The translations under genes and the position numbers were made by a program. Of a DNA stretch of 64,000 nt, positions 18,285 to 26,373 are shown in pieces. Numbering within the stretch: position 1 is the first letter of the stretch; each line of letters starts with the position of its first letter. The stretch comes from an uncultured Flavobacteriaceae bacterium (GTDB lineage: Bacteria > Bacteroidota > Bacteroidia > Flavobacteriales > Flavobacteriaceae): NCBI GenBank assembly GCA_947494825.1, contig CANLWN010000004.1, positions 496,001 to 560,000 on the forward strand. The letters run 5' to 3'. The notes beneath the pieces were generated by a model. That model ran no database searches, had not been told where the DNA came from, and was given only the letters and a program-made list of their open reading frames with translations.

Positions 18285-21200
18285 ATGAAGTTTGCTGAAT
18301 ACAAAGGACTAAACTTGCCCAAAGTGGCGGAAGCCGTATTGGCCGATTGGAAAGCACATCATATTTTTGAAAAGAGCGTTTCCAACAGGGAAGGCAAGGA
18401 CGGTTTTGTTTTTTACGAGGGACCGCCTTCCGCAAACGGTTTGCCCGGGATTCACCATGTCATGGCAAGGACCATCAAGGATATTTTTCCGCGCTATAAG
18501 ACCATGAAAGGTTTTCAAGTAAAGCGAAAGGCGGGCTGGGATACCCATGGCCTGCCCATAGAGCTTGGGGTGGAGAAAGAACTTGGCATTACCAAGGAGG
18601 ATATTGGCAAGAAGATATCCGTAGAGGCCTACAATGCCGCTTGTAGAAAAGCGGTGATGCGCTATACCGATGTTTGGAACGAGATGACCGAGAAGGTGGG
18701 CTATTGGGTAGATATGGACGACCCCTATATCACCTATAAGTCCAAGTACATGGAATCCGTTTGGTGGTTGTTAAAGCAGATTTATGACAAGGGACTCATC
18801 TATAAAGGATATACGATACAGCCCTATTCCCCAAAGGCGGGAACAGGCCTTAGTTCCCATGAACTCAACCAGCCGGGCACCTACCAGGATGTAACCGATA
18901 CCACGGTTACGGCCCAGTTCAAGGTGAAGCGGGATTCCCTCCCCCAGGGGTTCGATGGATTGCCCGGGGAGTTGTTCTTCCTCGCCTGGACCACCACACC
19001 TTGGACCCTACCCAGTAATACCGCCTTAACGGTAGGCCCAAAAATAGACTATGTTGCGGTTAAGACCTTTAATCAATACACCTTTGAACCCATTACCGTG
19101 CTATTGGCGAAAGCCCTGGTCGAAAAACAATTTGCAGGGAAATTTGTGTCCGTCGATACCGAAGCCGCCCTACTGGAATATAGCGCTGGGGACAAAAAAA
19201 TACCCTATAGGATTGCCGCCAACTTCTTGGGACGGGATCTTGTGGATATCCGCTATGAGCAATTGCTCCCTTATGCCCAACCCTATCAGCATCCGGAAAA
19301 TGCATTTCGGGTAATCGCTGGAGACTTTGTGACCACCGAGGATGGAACCGGAATCGTACATACGGCCCCTACCTTTGGCGCGGATGATGCCTTTGTGGCC
19401 AAACAGGCGAAACCCGAGGTGCCGCCATTATTGGTCCTGGACGAAAATAACAATCCAGTGCCCTTAGTAGACCTGCAGGGAAGGTTCCGTCCGGAACTTG
19501 GAGAATTTGGGGGCAAGTACGTAAAGAACGAATACTATGAGGACGGCGAGGCCCCGGAGAAATCGGTGGATGTTGAGCTTGCGATCAAATTGAAGGAGGA
19601 GAACAGGGCCTTTAAAGTAGAAAAATACCTGCACAGTTATCCCAATTGCTGGCGGACCGATAAGCCTGTACTCTATTATCCGCTGGATTCCTGGTTCATT
19701 AAGGTAACCGATGTCAAAGACCGGATGTTCGATCTCAACGAAACGATCAATTGGAAGCCCAAGGCAACCGGTGAAGGACGGTTTGGTAATTGGTTGGCAA
19801 ATGCGAACGATTGGAACCTCTCCCGTTCAAGGTATTGGGGCGTACCCCTGCCCATTTGGCGCACCGAAGACGGGAAAGAAGAGTTGATGATCGGCTCCAT
19901 GGCCGAATTGAAGGATGCCATGGCCAAAGCGGTAAAAGCAGGCGTTTTGGAAGCTGATATCTTTGCCGATTTTGTTGTAGGCGATATGAGCGAGGCCAAC
20001 TATGACAAAATAGACCTTCATAAAAATATCGTGGACCAAATTACCTTGGTTGCTCCTTCAGGGAAACCGATGAAACGGGAGAGCGACCTTATAGATGTTT
20101 GGTTCGACAGCGGCTCAATGCCCTATGCACAATGGCACTATCCCTTTGAGAACAAGGACCTGATCGATCAGGGTTCGGCGTTCCCGGCCGATTTTATTGC
20201 AGAAGGCGTGGATCAGACACGGGGTTGGTTCTATACCCTGCATGCCATAGCCACTATGGTGTTCAATTCGGTAGCATACAGAAACGTACTATCCAATGGG
20301 CTCGTGTTAGACAAGAACGGCAAGAAGATGTCCAAACGCTTGGGCAACGCGGTAGACCCCTTTACTACCATGGAAGAGCACGGCGCTGATGCCACACGCT
20401 GGTATATGATCTCGAACGCCAACCCATGGGACAACCTAAAATTTGACAGCGATGGCATTGTGGAGGTGAAGCGCAAGTTTTTTGGAACCTTGTACAATAC
20501 CTACTCCTTCTTTGCACTCTATGCCAATATAGATGCATTTGATTATTCGGAAGCCGATGTTCCAATGGATGAACGCCCGGAGATCGATCAATGGATCTTA
20601 TCGGAACTGCACACACTGATCAAGAAGGTAGACCTAGCCTATGCCGATTATGAACCTACCCTGGCAGCCAGGGCCATATCGGACTATGTACAGGAAAACC
20701 TGAGCAATTGGTATGTGCGTTTATGCAGGAGACGTTTCTGGAAAGGGGATTATGGGAGAGACAAGATAGCGGCCTATCAGACCTTGTATACCTGCTTGGA
20801 AACGGTGGCAAAACTTTCGGCCCCTATAGCACCCTTCTTTATGGATCGTTTGTATACCGATCTTACAGCTGTCACACAAAAAGAGCGTTTTGAAAGTGTT
20901 CATCTGTCCAATTTTCCGCAATGTGATGAGGCCATGGTGAACAAGGCCTTGGAGAGCAAAATGCAAAAGGCACAGACCATATCGTCCCTTGTGCTATCTA
21001 TTAGACAGAAGGAAAAGATCAAAGTAAGACAGCCCTTGCAGAAAATTATGATTCCGGTGCAAGACGAAGGACAACGGCAAGAATTGGAGGCGGTTGCGGA
21101 TTTGATCAAATCGGAGGTCAATGTTAAGGAACTGGAACTGCTCGATGATGCCTCTGGGATTTTGGTAAAGCGGATAAAGCCTAATTTCAAGGAGTTGGGC

Positions 21201-21686
21201 CCCCGTTTTGGCAAGGAAATGAAGGAAGTGGCCATGGCCGTCAGCACTCTAAATCAGAAAGATATCCAAAAAATTGAGCAAGAAGGCGAAATATCACTTG
21301 CTTTAGAAAATAAAATTATTAAATTACGGTTAGAGGATGTAGAGATTTCCTCACAGGACATTGAAGGTTGGCTGGTGGCCAATGAAGGCGCACTGACCGT
21401 TGCGTTGGACATTACGATCAACGAGGACCTTCGAAAGGAAGGAATAGCGAGGGAGTTGGTAAACAGGATTCAGAACATACGGAAAGAATCCGGGTTTGAG
21501 GTAACGGACAGAATAAATATAAAGATATTAAAAGACGGTTTTGTTGAAGAGGCGGTTGCGAGCAACATGAATTATATTAAAACGGAAACGCTGACAGCAG
21601 AATTGGATTTTGAAGAACAAATGGAAAAGGGAACAGCGATTTCCTTTGATGAAGTAAATACAAAATTGTTTATCCAAAAACAGTAA
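18285..21686 (+). CDS. ileS: Isoleucyl-tRNA synthetase
   Basis: A 1133-residue class I synthetase that charges tRNA-Ile. The HIGH-type motif appears as GLPGIHH in PSANGLPGIHHVMART, and the KMSKS loop as KKMSKRLGNA. The editing (CP1) domain carries WTTTPWTLPSNTAL. The length and KMSKR loop fit the eukaryote-like, mupirocin-insensitive branch of IleS common in Bacteroidota, which lacks the C-terminal Cys4 zinc finger; that assignment is from motif memory. The ATG at 18285 is preferred to a TTG at 18264. The dksA-like gene follows after three bases. Confidence 0.97.
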   Translation: MKFAEYKGLNLPKVAEAVLADWKAHHIFEKSVSNREGKDGFVFYEGPPSANGLPGIHHVMARTIKDIFPRYKTMKGFQVKRKAGWDTHGLPIELGVEKELGITKEDIGKKISVEAYNAACRKAVMRYTDVWNEMTEKVGYWVDMDDPYITYKSKYMESVWWLLKQIYDKGLIYKGYTIQPYSPKAGTGLSSHELNQPGTYQDVTDTTVTAQFKVKRDSLPQGFDGLPGELFFLAWTTTPWTLPSNTALTVGPKIDYVAVKTFNQYTFEPITVLLAKALVEKQFAGKFVSVDTEAALLEYSAGDKKIPYRIAANFLGRDLVDIRYEQLLPYAQPYQHPENAFRVIAGDFVTTEDGTGIVHTAPTFGADDAFVAKQAKPEVPPLLVLDENNNPVPLVDLQGRFRPELGEFGGKYVKNEYYEDGEAPEKSVDVELAIKLKEENRAFKVEKYLHSYPNCWRTDKPVLYYPLDSWFIKVTDVKDRMFDLNETINWKPKATGEGRFGNWLANANDWNLSRSRYWGVPLPIWRTEDGKEELMIGSMAELKDAMAKAVKAGVLEADIFADFVVGDMSEANYDKIDLHKNIVDQITLVAPSGKPMKRESDLIDVWFDSGSMPYAQWHYPFENKDLIDQGSAFPADFIAEGVDQTRGWFYTLHAIATMVFNSVAYRNVLSNGLVLDKNGKKMSKRLGNAVDPFTTMEEHGADATRWYMISNANPWDNLKFDSDGIVEVKRKFFGTLYNTYSFFALYANIDAFDYSEADVPMDERPEIDQWILSELHTLIKKVDLAYADYEPTLAARAISDYVQENLSNWYVRLCRRRFWKGDYGRDKIAAYQTLYTCLETVAKLSAPIAPFFMDRLYTDLTAVTQKERFESVHLSNFPQCDEAMVNKALESKMQKAQTISSLVLSIRQKEKIKVRQPLQKIMIPVQDEGQRQELEAVADLIKSEVNVKELELLDDASGILVKRIKPNFKELGPRFGKEMKEVAMAVSTLNQKDIQKIEQEGEISLALENKIIKLRLEDVEISSQDIEGWLVANEGALTVALDITINEDLRKEGIARELVNRIQNIRKESGFEVTDRINIKILKDGFVEEAVASNMNYIKTETLTAELDFEEQMEKGTAISFDEVNTKLFIQKQ

Positions 21687-21689
21687 AAG

Positions 21690-22073
21690 ATGGCACAAGA
21701 TTTAAAAATAAGATATTCGGATAAAGATCTTGAAGAGTTCAAAGTTCTGATAGAAGAAAAAATAGAAAAGGCAAAAAGCCATTTGGATCTTCTCAAAAGC
21801 TCCTATATGAATGATGGCAACAATGGTACGGATGATACAGCACCTACCTTTAAAGCTTTTGAAGAGGGTTCTGAAACGATGAGCAAGGAGGCCAACACCC
21901 AATTGGCCATACGCCAGGAAAAGTTCATCCGCGACCTTAAGAATGCCTTGTTGCGTATAGAAAACAAAACGTATGGCATTTGTCGGGTTACAGGAAAACT
22001 CATCAATAGGGAGCGTCTTAAATTGGTACCACATGCTACATTGAGCATCGAGGCCAAGAACATGCAGAAATAA
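21690..22073 (+). CDS. TraR/DksA-type regulator lacking most zinc cysteines
   Basis: 127 residues with an N-terminal coiled coil (about 1-80) and a C-terminal globular part, as in DksA, which binds the RNA polymerase secondary channel and works with ppGpp. In standard DksA the globular part binds zinc by four Cys; here only Cys95 in YGICRVTGKLI remains, and the second pair is replaced by VPHATLSIEAKN. The fold is probably held without zinc. The KTYGICRVTG block with ERLKLVPHAT is nonetheless a clear family match. It sits between ileS and lspA in the same direction. Confidence 0.85.
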   Translation: MAQDLKIRYSDKDLEEFKVLIEEKIEKAKSHLDLLKSSYMNDGNNGTDDTAPTFKAFEEGSETMSKEANTQLAIRQEKFIRDLKNALLRIENKTYGICRVTGKLINRERLKLVPHATLSIEAKNMQK

Positions 22074-22109
22074 AGATGCAACGCCGGAAAAGGCGGGTTT
22101 TTGCGGGGG

Positions 22110-22730
22110 ATGAAGAAGGGACTATTTATTTCGGTACTGTTGTGTGCTAATTTGCTGGCTGCCCAGAAGCTTGTAAAAAAATCCTACATTGACGCTACCA
22201 CCTCTTCTATTCAAATAGAAACCAACAATTGTTTTGAAGTGGATCTGAGGACTTCCCTGTCGGATCAAATGGTGGTTGAGGCTACTATAGATGGGGAATA
22301 CAAAAAGGATTTGCTGCTCAACATACGGAAAGCAGGTACCACGGTCTTCGTCAGTACGGGTTTTCAGCCCAATTTCGTAAACCCAAACGACAAGTTAAGT
22401 GCACATAAGGTCATATCCATCGCCTTAACGGTCGTGGTCCCCCGGCACAAAAGTGTAAAGATATATGGGACCAGTAGCAATATTACCGTTACGGGCTCCT
22501 ATGAAGAATTGGATGTTGTTTTGGAAGATGGCAGATGTACTCTGAACAACACCGGCCAAACCGTAGCCGTCACTACACAGAGCGGAGATATTTATGTAAG
22601 CCAAGGGGCTGCGGAAATCAAGGCTTCCTCCAAATATGGAAAAATATTCGAGGAGACCATTCCCGAGGGAGACAATCGTTTTACCCTACGCACAACTACG
22701 GGCAACATACATCTTAAGAAAACCAAATAA
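22110..22730 (+). CDS. Exported DUF4097-like beta-repeat protein
   Basis: 206 residues from the ATG at 22110, which starts a signal peptide (MKKGLFISVLLCANLLAAQK); a TTG three codons earlier is in frame. The mature part is rich in short beta strands with repeated G-x-I/V turns such as IYGTSSNITVTGSYEELDVVLEDG and SGDIYVSQGAAEIKASSKYG, given here in pieces. This is the layout of DUF4097/putative adhesin beta-solenoids. Function is unknown. It lies in the ileS-lspA transcript, 36 bp after the dksA-like gene. Confidence 0.75.
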   Translation: MKKGLFISVLLCANLLAAQKLVKKSYIDATTSSIQIETNNCFEVDLRTSLSDQMVVEATIDGEYKKDLLLNIRKAGTTVFVSTGFQPNFVNPNDKLSAHKVISIALTVVVPRHKSVKIYGTSSNITVTGSYEELDVVLEDGRCTLNNTGQTVAVTTQSGDIYVSQGAAEIKASSKYGKIFEETIPEGDNRFTLRTTTGNIHLKKTK

Positions 22731-22763
22731 TATGTCTATTTTTGCCCAACCTATTTTTGACGC

Positions 22764-23384
22764 ATGAGTTTAAAAAAGTCCCTTATACTAATTACTTTGG
22801 TACTATTGGTGGACCAAGTAAGCAAAATCTACATCAAGACACATTTTATCTATGAGCACTCTGTAGAGGTCTTTAGTTGGTTCAAAATATATTTTATAGA
22901 GAATTCTGGAGCGGCATGGGGTACCAAACTCAGCGATTTCCTGCCTATATCGGAATCGGCCGGAAAATTGATTTTGACCATTTTTAGACTTTTTGCTATT
23001 GTGGGAATCGGTTATTGGTTGCACGACACCATTAAAAAGAAGGCTTCCAGAACCCTTATTTTGTCCGTTTCCCTGATTTTTGCGGGAGCTTTGGGCAATA
23101 TTTTGGATTCCATCTTTTACGGGGTTTTGTTCAACGACAGTTATAACCAGGTGGCCACTTTGTTTTCGGATGAGCCCTACGGCAGTCTTTTTTATGGTAG
23201 GGTGGTAGATATGCTTTATTTCCCCATGGTAGATACTACCTGGCCCGATTGGGTTCCCTATTTTGGGGGGAACAGGTTTCGATTTTTCGAACCCGTATTC
23301 AATATAGCGGACACGGCCATCAGCACGGGGGTGGGTATATTGTTGGTCTTCAACAAAAAAGCTTTTGCAAAGCAAGACGCCTAG
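22764..23384 (+). CDS. lspA: Lipoprotein signal peptidase II
   Basis: 206 residues, an inner-membrane aspartic protease that cuts prolipoproteins before the lipidated Cys. Four hydrophobic segments, DQVSK near the first helix, NSGAAWG, and the two catalytic aspartates in GNILDSIFYG and NIADTAIS are all visible. Bacteroidota enzymes are longer than E. coli LspA (164 residues) because of the insertion between the third and fourth helices seen here. TATTTTTG boxes at 22737 and 22752 may give an extra promoter. The 3' end overlaps the convergent cyclo-ligase gene by four bases. Confidence 0.95.
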   Translation: MSLKKSLILITLVLLVDQVSKIYIKTHFIYEHSVEVFSWFKIYFIENSGAAWGTKLSDFLPISESAGKLILTIFRLFAIVGIGYWLHDTIKKKASRTLILSVSLIFAGALGNILDSIFYGVLFNDSYNQVATLFSDEPYGSLFYGRVVDMLYFPMVDTTWPDWVPYFGGNRFRFFEPVFNIADTAISTGVGILLVFNKKAFAKQDA

Positions 23385-23944
23385 AACCTGTACGTTTTAT
23401 TGGGAGTAACGCAGTAATCCATGGGAATATCGTTCTTATGAATGTCAGCAATGGGTTCATCTTCCGCTTCAAAGAGGGAAAGCCCTATTTTCAAGACTTT
23501 GGGATGGCAGGCTTCCAAGAAATGGTCGTAAAACCCTTTTCCATAACCCACCCGATTGCCCAATTGATCAAAGGCAAGGAGTGGCATAAAAACTACATCC
23601 AACTGATGTGCAGGCACTTCGAATCCACCGGTAGGTTCGGGAATATGCCACTTGTTCTTTTTTAGGACGGTATTGTCGGTGAGCAGGTAATGCCGTAGGA
23701 TCCCGCCCTTTTCCATTTTGGGAAGCACCACATTTTTGTCCTTTCCCAATAGAATGGAAAGGATGTAAGAAGTATCAATCTCTTTTTTTTCTACAAGCTG
23801 TAAAAAAAGATGATAGGTATCAAAGGACCAAATTGGGAGTTCAAGAAGTCTGTTCGCCAGTTGCAGACTTAGCGAGGATAATTCTTCTGAAGATAAACTG
23901 TTTCTAAGATTTTGATAGTGTAATCGAAGTTCCTGCTTCAACAT
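23381..23944 (-). CDS. 5-formyltetrahydrofolate cyclo-ligase
   Basis: 187 residues matching the YgfA/MTHFS family. The enzyme converts 5-formyl-THF to 5,10-methenyl-THF with ATP. The diagnostic C-terminal block reads LLAFDQLGNRVGYGKGFYDHFLE, shortened here, preceded by LDVVFMP. The N-terminus LRLHYQNLRNSLS fits the usual KxxxR substrate/ATP segment. Length is normal. It is convergent with lspA. Confidence 0.93.
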   Translation of the reverse strand: MLKQELRLHYQNLRNSLSSEELSSLSLQLANRLLELPIWSFDTYHLFLQLVEKKEIDTSYILSILLGKDKNVVLPKMEKGGILRHYLLTDNTVLKKNKWHIPEPTGGFEVPAHQLDVVFMPLLAFDQLGNRVGYGKGFYDHFLEACHPKVLKIGLSLFEAEDEPIADIHKNDIPMDYCVTPNKTYRF

Positions 23945-23991
23945 ATGATTGCTAAGCTCTCGGAAAAATTGGGGAAACGATAAAACTAAAA

Positions 23992-24078
23992 CTACTCCTT
24001 AACAACAACTGCATAGTAAATTTTGAAGAAGAGCATCAAAATAAGGTAGGTGCCTCCAACAATAAAGTAATTCTCCAT
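23992..24078 (-). CDS. Possible 28-residue single-span membrane protein
   Basis: A short frame from ATG at 24078 to TAG at 23992 encodes 28 residues: ENYF, then a hydrophobic stretch (IVGGTYLILMLFF), then KIYYAVVVKE. The balance of a short polar start, one hydrophobic span of about 18 residues and a charged end is that of small membrane proteins. It lies in an otherwise empty 640-bp gap upstream of the cyclo-ligase gene on the same strand, behind an AT-rich stretch that could hold a promoter. No homolog is known to me; conservation would decide. Confidence 0.45.
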   Translation of the reverse strand: MENYFIVGGTYLILMLFFKIYYAVVVKE

Positions 24079-24341
24079 ACGATTATAAATTTTTGATGAA
24101 ATAAATGTAAAGAAAAATCTTTATAAATCCCATAAAAGGCACTTTTTTACCGATGAAATGCGCTTTTTTAATTGTTTTTTAACATTTCCCTTTCCTTTGG
24201 ATTACAAAAAGTTTACAAAGATCTTATTTTAAATAGATGATATTCAATATTTTAGATGGACAAACAGGGAATTGGGAACAATTTGGGCATTGGGCATTTC
24301 GTCCTTATTTTTTATGAATTTTTAAGAAAAAAAAGAAAGAT

Positions 24342-24488
24342 ATGGCAAAAGACCGCCCCTGGATTTTCGAAAAACCCAAATCAAGGCGTCAAAAAAACTA
24401 CAGCTGTACTCCCAAGCGCGCAGCCTTGGGTTTTTCCTGTTCTGGAATACCCAAACACTGCGTATGGGCCAATTATGGGAACCATTAA
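24342..24488 (+). CDS. Possible 48-residue basic, cysteine-containing peptide
   Basis: A frame with ATG at 24342, preceded by a purine-rich stretch (AAAAGAAAG), encodes 48 residues with KPKSRRQKNY, then three Cys and two His in the C-terminal half (YSCTPKRAALGFSCSGIPKH). A longer frame on the same strand, 24256-24531 (91 residues), overlaps it; at most one can be real. The same DNA holds an RNA-structure signal. Either a small protein upstream of uvrC or no protein at all is possible. Confidence 0.25.
   Translation: MAKDRPWIFEKPKSRRQKNYSCTPKRAALGFSCSGIPKHCVWANYGNH
24369..24437 (+). promoter_or_regulatory. Two competing RNA pairings upstream of uvrC
   Basis: CCCAAG (24411-24416) pairs with CTTGGG (24425-24430), followed by five T, a short terminator-like hairpin. 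The same 3' arm can pair over 11 bp with an upstream segment: GAAAAACCCAA (24369-24379) with TTGGGTTTTTC (24426-24436). The two structures exclude each other, as in an attenuator. The next likely promoter box (24545) lies downstream, so any control would act on the short upstream transcript. This is read by eye only. Confidence 0.3.
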
Positions 24489-24544
24489 AGAAGGGAAGTT
24501 AAAAAAAACAAAAGCCCTATCCCTTTCATAAAAACATAGTAATT

Positions 24545-24552
24545 TAACTTTG
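24545..24552 (+). promoter_or_regulatory. -7 promoter box of uvrC
   Basis: TAACTTTG fits TAnnTTTG and lies 33 bases before the uvrC ATG at 24586. Confidence 0.55.
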
Positions 24553-24585
24553 TAAACAATGATCTGTAAAATCGCGTTCAATTAG

Positions 24586-26373
24586 ATGTCCGAAATTTCC
24601 ATTGAGGTACAACTGAGTACATTGCCCAACAGCCCCGGAGTATACCAGTTCTATGATTCGGACGAGGTAATACTTTATGTGGGCAAAGCGAAGAATCTAA
24701 AAAAAAGGGTTTCTTCCTATTTTACGAAAAAACACGAATACGGAAAAACGCGGGTGCTGGTTAAAAAAATAAGGTCCATTAAACATATTGTGGTCCCTAC
24801 CGAATCGGATGCGCTCCTGTTGGAGAACAACCTGATCAAGAAATATCAGCCCAGATATAATGTGATGCTCAAGGATGATAAGACCTATCCTTGGATCTGT
24901 ATAAAAAAGGAGCGCTTTCCCAGAATATTCCCCACCCGCAAGTTGATCAAGGATGGTTCCGAATACTACGGTCCCTATACGAGTATGAGGACCGTACACA
25001 CCTTATTGGATCTCATAAAGGGAGTATACCCTCTAAGGACCTGCAACTATGATCTTTCCAAGGAAAAGATTGAAGCGGGCAAATACAAGCTATGCCTGGA
25101 ATACCATCTGGGAAATTGCAAGGGCCCGTGCGAAGGCCTTCAGGAAGAGGAGGAGTACAACAGGCAAATAGCCGATATTAGGCAGATAATAAAGGGGAAT
25201 TTCAAGACCTCCCTGCAGTACTTTAAAAAACAAATGCGGTCCTTGGCCGCACAAATGCATTTTGAGGAGGCACAGCGGATAAAGGACAAGATAGAAGTAC
25301 TGGAAAACTACCAGGCCAAGTCTACCATAGTGAACCCCAAGATCAACAATGTGGACGTATTTTCGGTGATATCCGATGAGGTCTTTGCCTATGTTAACTT
25401 TTTGGAACTTTCGCACGGCTCCATCATACGTTCGCACACCATGGAAATAAAAAAGAAATTGAACGAATCTGATGAAAACCTCCTTCAGATGGCGATAATA
25501 GAGATACGGCAGCGTTTCAATTCCAATTCGAGCGAGATCTATGTGCCGTTCCGGATTACGGTAGCACCTGACTTAAAGGTCACCGTTCCCAAATTGGGCG
25601 ACAAAAAGAAGTTATTGGAGCTTTCCGAGCGGAATGCCAAGTTCTTTCGGCAAGAGCGCTTTAAGCAGATCAAGATTACGGATCCCGATAGGCATGCCAA
25701 TCGGATTGTGGCCCAGATGAAAAAGGACCTGCGCCTGTCCGAAGAACCACGCCATATAGAGTGTTTTGATAATTCCAATATACAAGGGAGCAATCCGGTA
25801 GCCGCCTGTGTGGTCTTCCGAAATGCAAAGCCCTCCAAAAAAGAGTACAGACATTTTAATATTAAGACGGTGACCGGGCCCGATGATTTTGCCTCCATGG
25901 AAGAAGTGGTCTTTAGGCGTTACAAGCGCATGTTGGACGAAGAGGAGTCCCTACCGCAGTTGGTCGTCATTGACGGGGGCAAGGGCCAGTTGTCATCGGC
26001 CCTTAAAAGCTTGGAATTGCTGGATTTAAGGGGCAAAGTGGCCATCATTGGGATTGCAAAGCGCCTGGAGGAGATTTATTTTCCGGACGATCCCATTCCC
26101 TTGTACCTGGATAAAAAATCGGAAAGCTTGCGCATCATACAGCAATTGCGTAATGAGGCCCACCGTTTTGGGATTACCTTTCATCGGAACAAAAGAAGCA
26201 AAGCGGCCATTGATTCGGAACTGGAGGGTATAGCAGGAATCGGAGAAAAAACGGCCCAAGAATTATTAAAGGAGTTTAAATCAGTAAAGCGCATCAAGGA
26301 GGCCTCTATCGAAAACTTGGCCAAATCCGTCGGGATGGTCAAAGCAAAGAAAATATATGAAACCTTTCACTAA
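24586..26373 (+). CDS. uvrC: Excinuclease ABC subunit C
   Basis: 595 residues. UvrC makes both incisions around a DNA lesion in nucleotide excision repair. The N-terminal GIY-YIG nuclease is at 1-95 (GVYQFYDSDEVILYVGKAKN), the UvrB-binding UVR motif near 205-240, the UvrC RNase H-like nuclease at about 375-520 with ECFDNSNIQGSNPVA and VIDGGKGQL, and helix-hairpin-helix repeats at the end (IAGIGEKTAQELLKEF). The next gene starts 17 bp inside its 3' end in another frame. Confidence 0.97.
   Translation: MSEISIEVQLSTLPNSPGVYQFYDSDEVILYVGKAKNLKKRVSSYFTKKHEYGKTRVLVKKIRSIKHIVVPTESDALLLENNLIKKYQPRYNVMLKDDKTYPWICIKKERFPRIFPTRKLIKDGSEYYGPYTSMRTVHTLLDLIKGVYPLRTCNYDLSKEKIEAGKYKLCLEYHLGNCKGPCEGLQEEEEYNRQIADIRQIIKGNFKTSLQYFKKQMRSLAAQMHFEEAQRIKDKIEVLENYQAKSTIVNPKINNVDVFSVISDEVFAYVNFLELSHGSIIRSHTMEIKKKLNESDENLLQMAIIEIRQRFNSNSSEIYVPFRITVAPDLKVTVPKLGDKKKLLELSERNAKFFRQERFKQIKITDPDRHANRIVAQMKKDLRLSEEPRHIECFDNSNIQGSNPVAACVVFRNAKPSKKEYRHFNIKTVTGPDDFASMEEVVFRRYKRMLDEEESLPQLVVIDGGKGQLSSALKSLELLDLRGKVAIIGIAKRLEEIYFPDDPIPLYLDKKSESLRIIQQLRNEAHRFGITFHRNKRSKAAIDSELEGIAGIGEKTAQELLKEFKSVKRIKEASIENLAKSVGMVKAKKIYETFH

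Noticed and set aside
22803-23375. A 190-codon frame antisense to lspA
   Set aside because: lspA has both catalytic Asp motifs; the antisense frame shows no family features and is a shadow.
24256-24531. 91-codon frame upstream of uvrC
   Set aside because: Low-complexity lysine-rich ends and overlap with both the better 48-codon frame and the hairpin region; kept only as an alternative.
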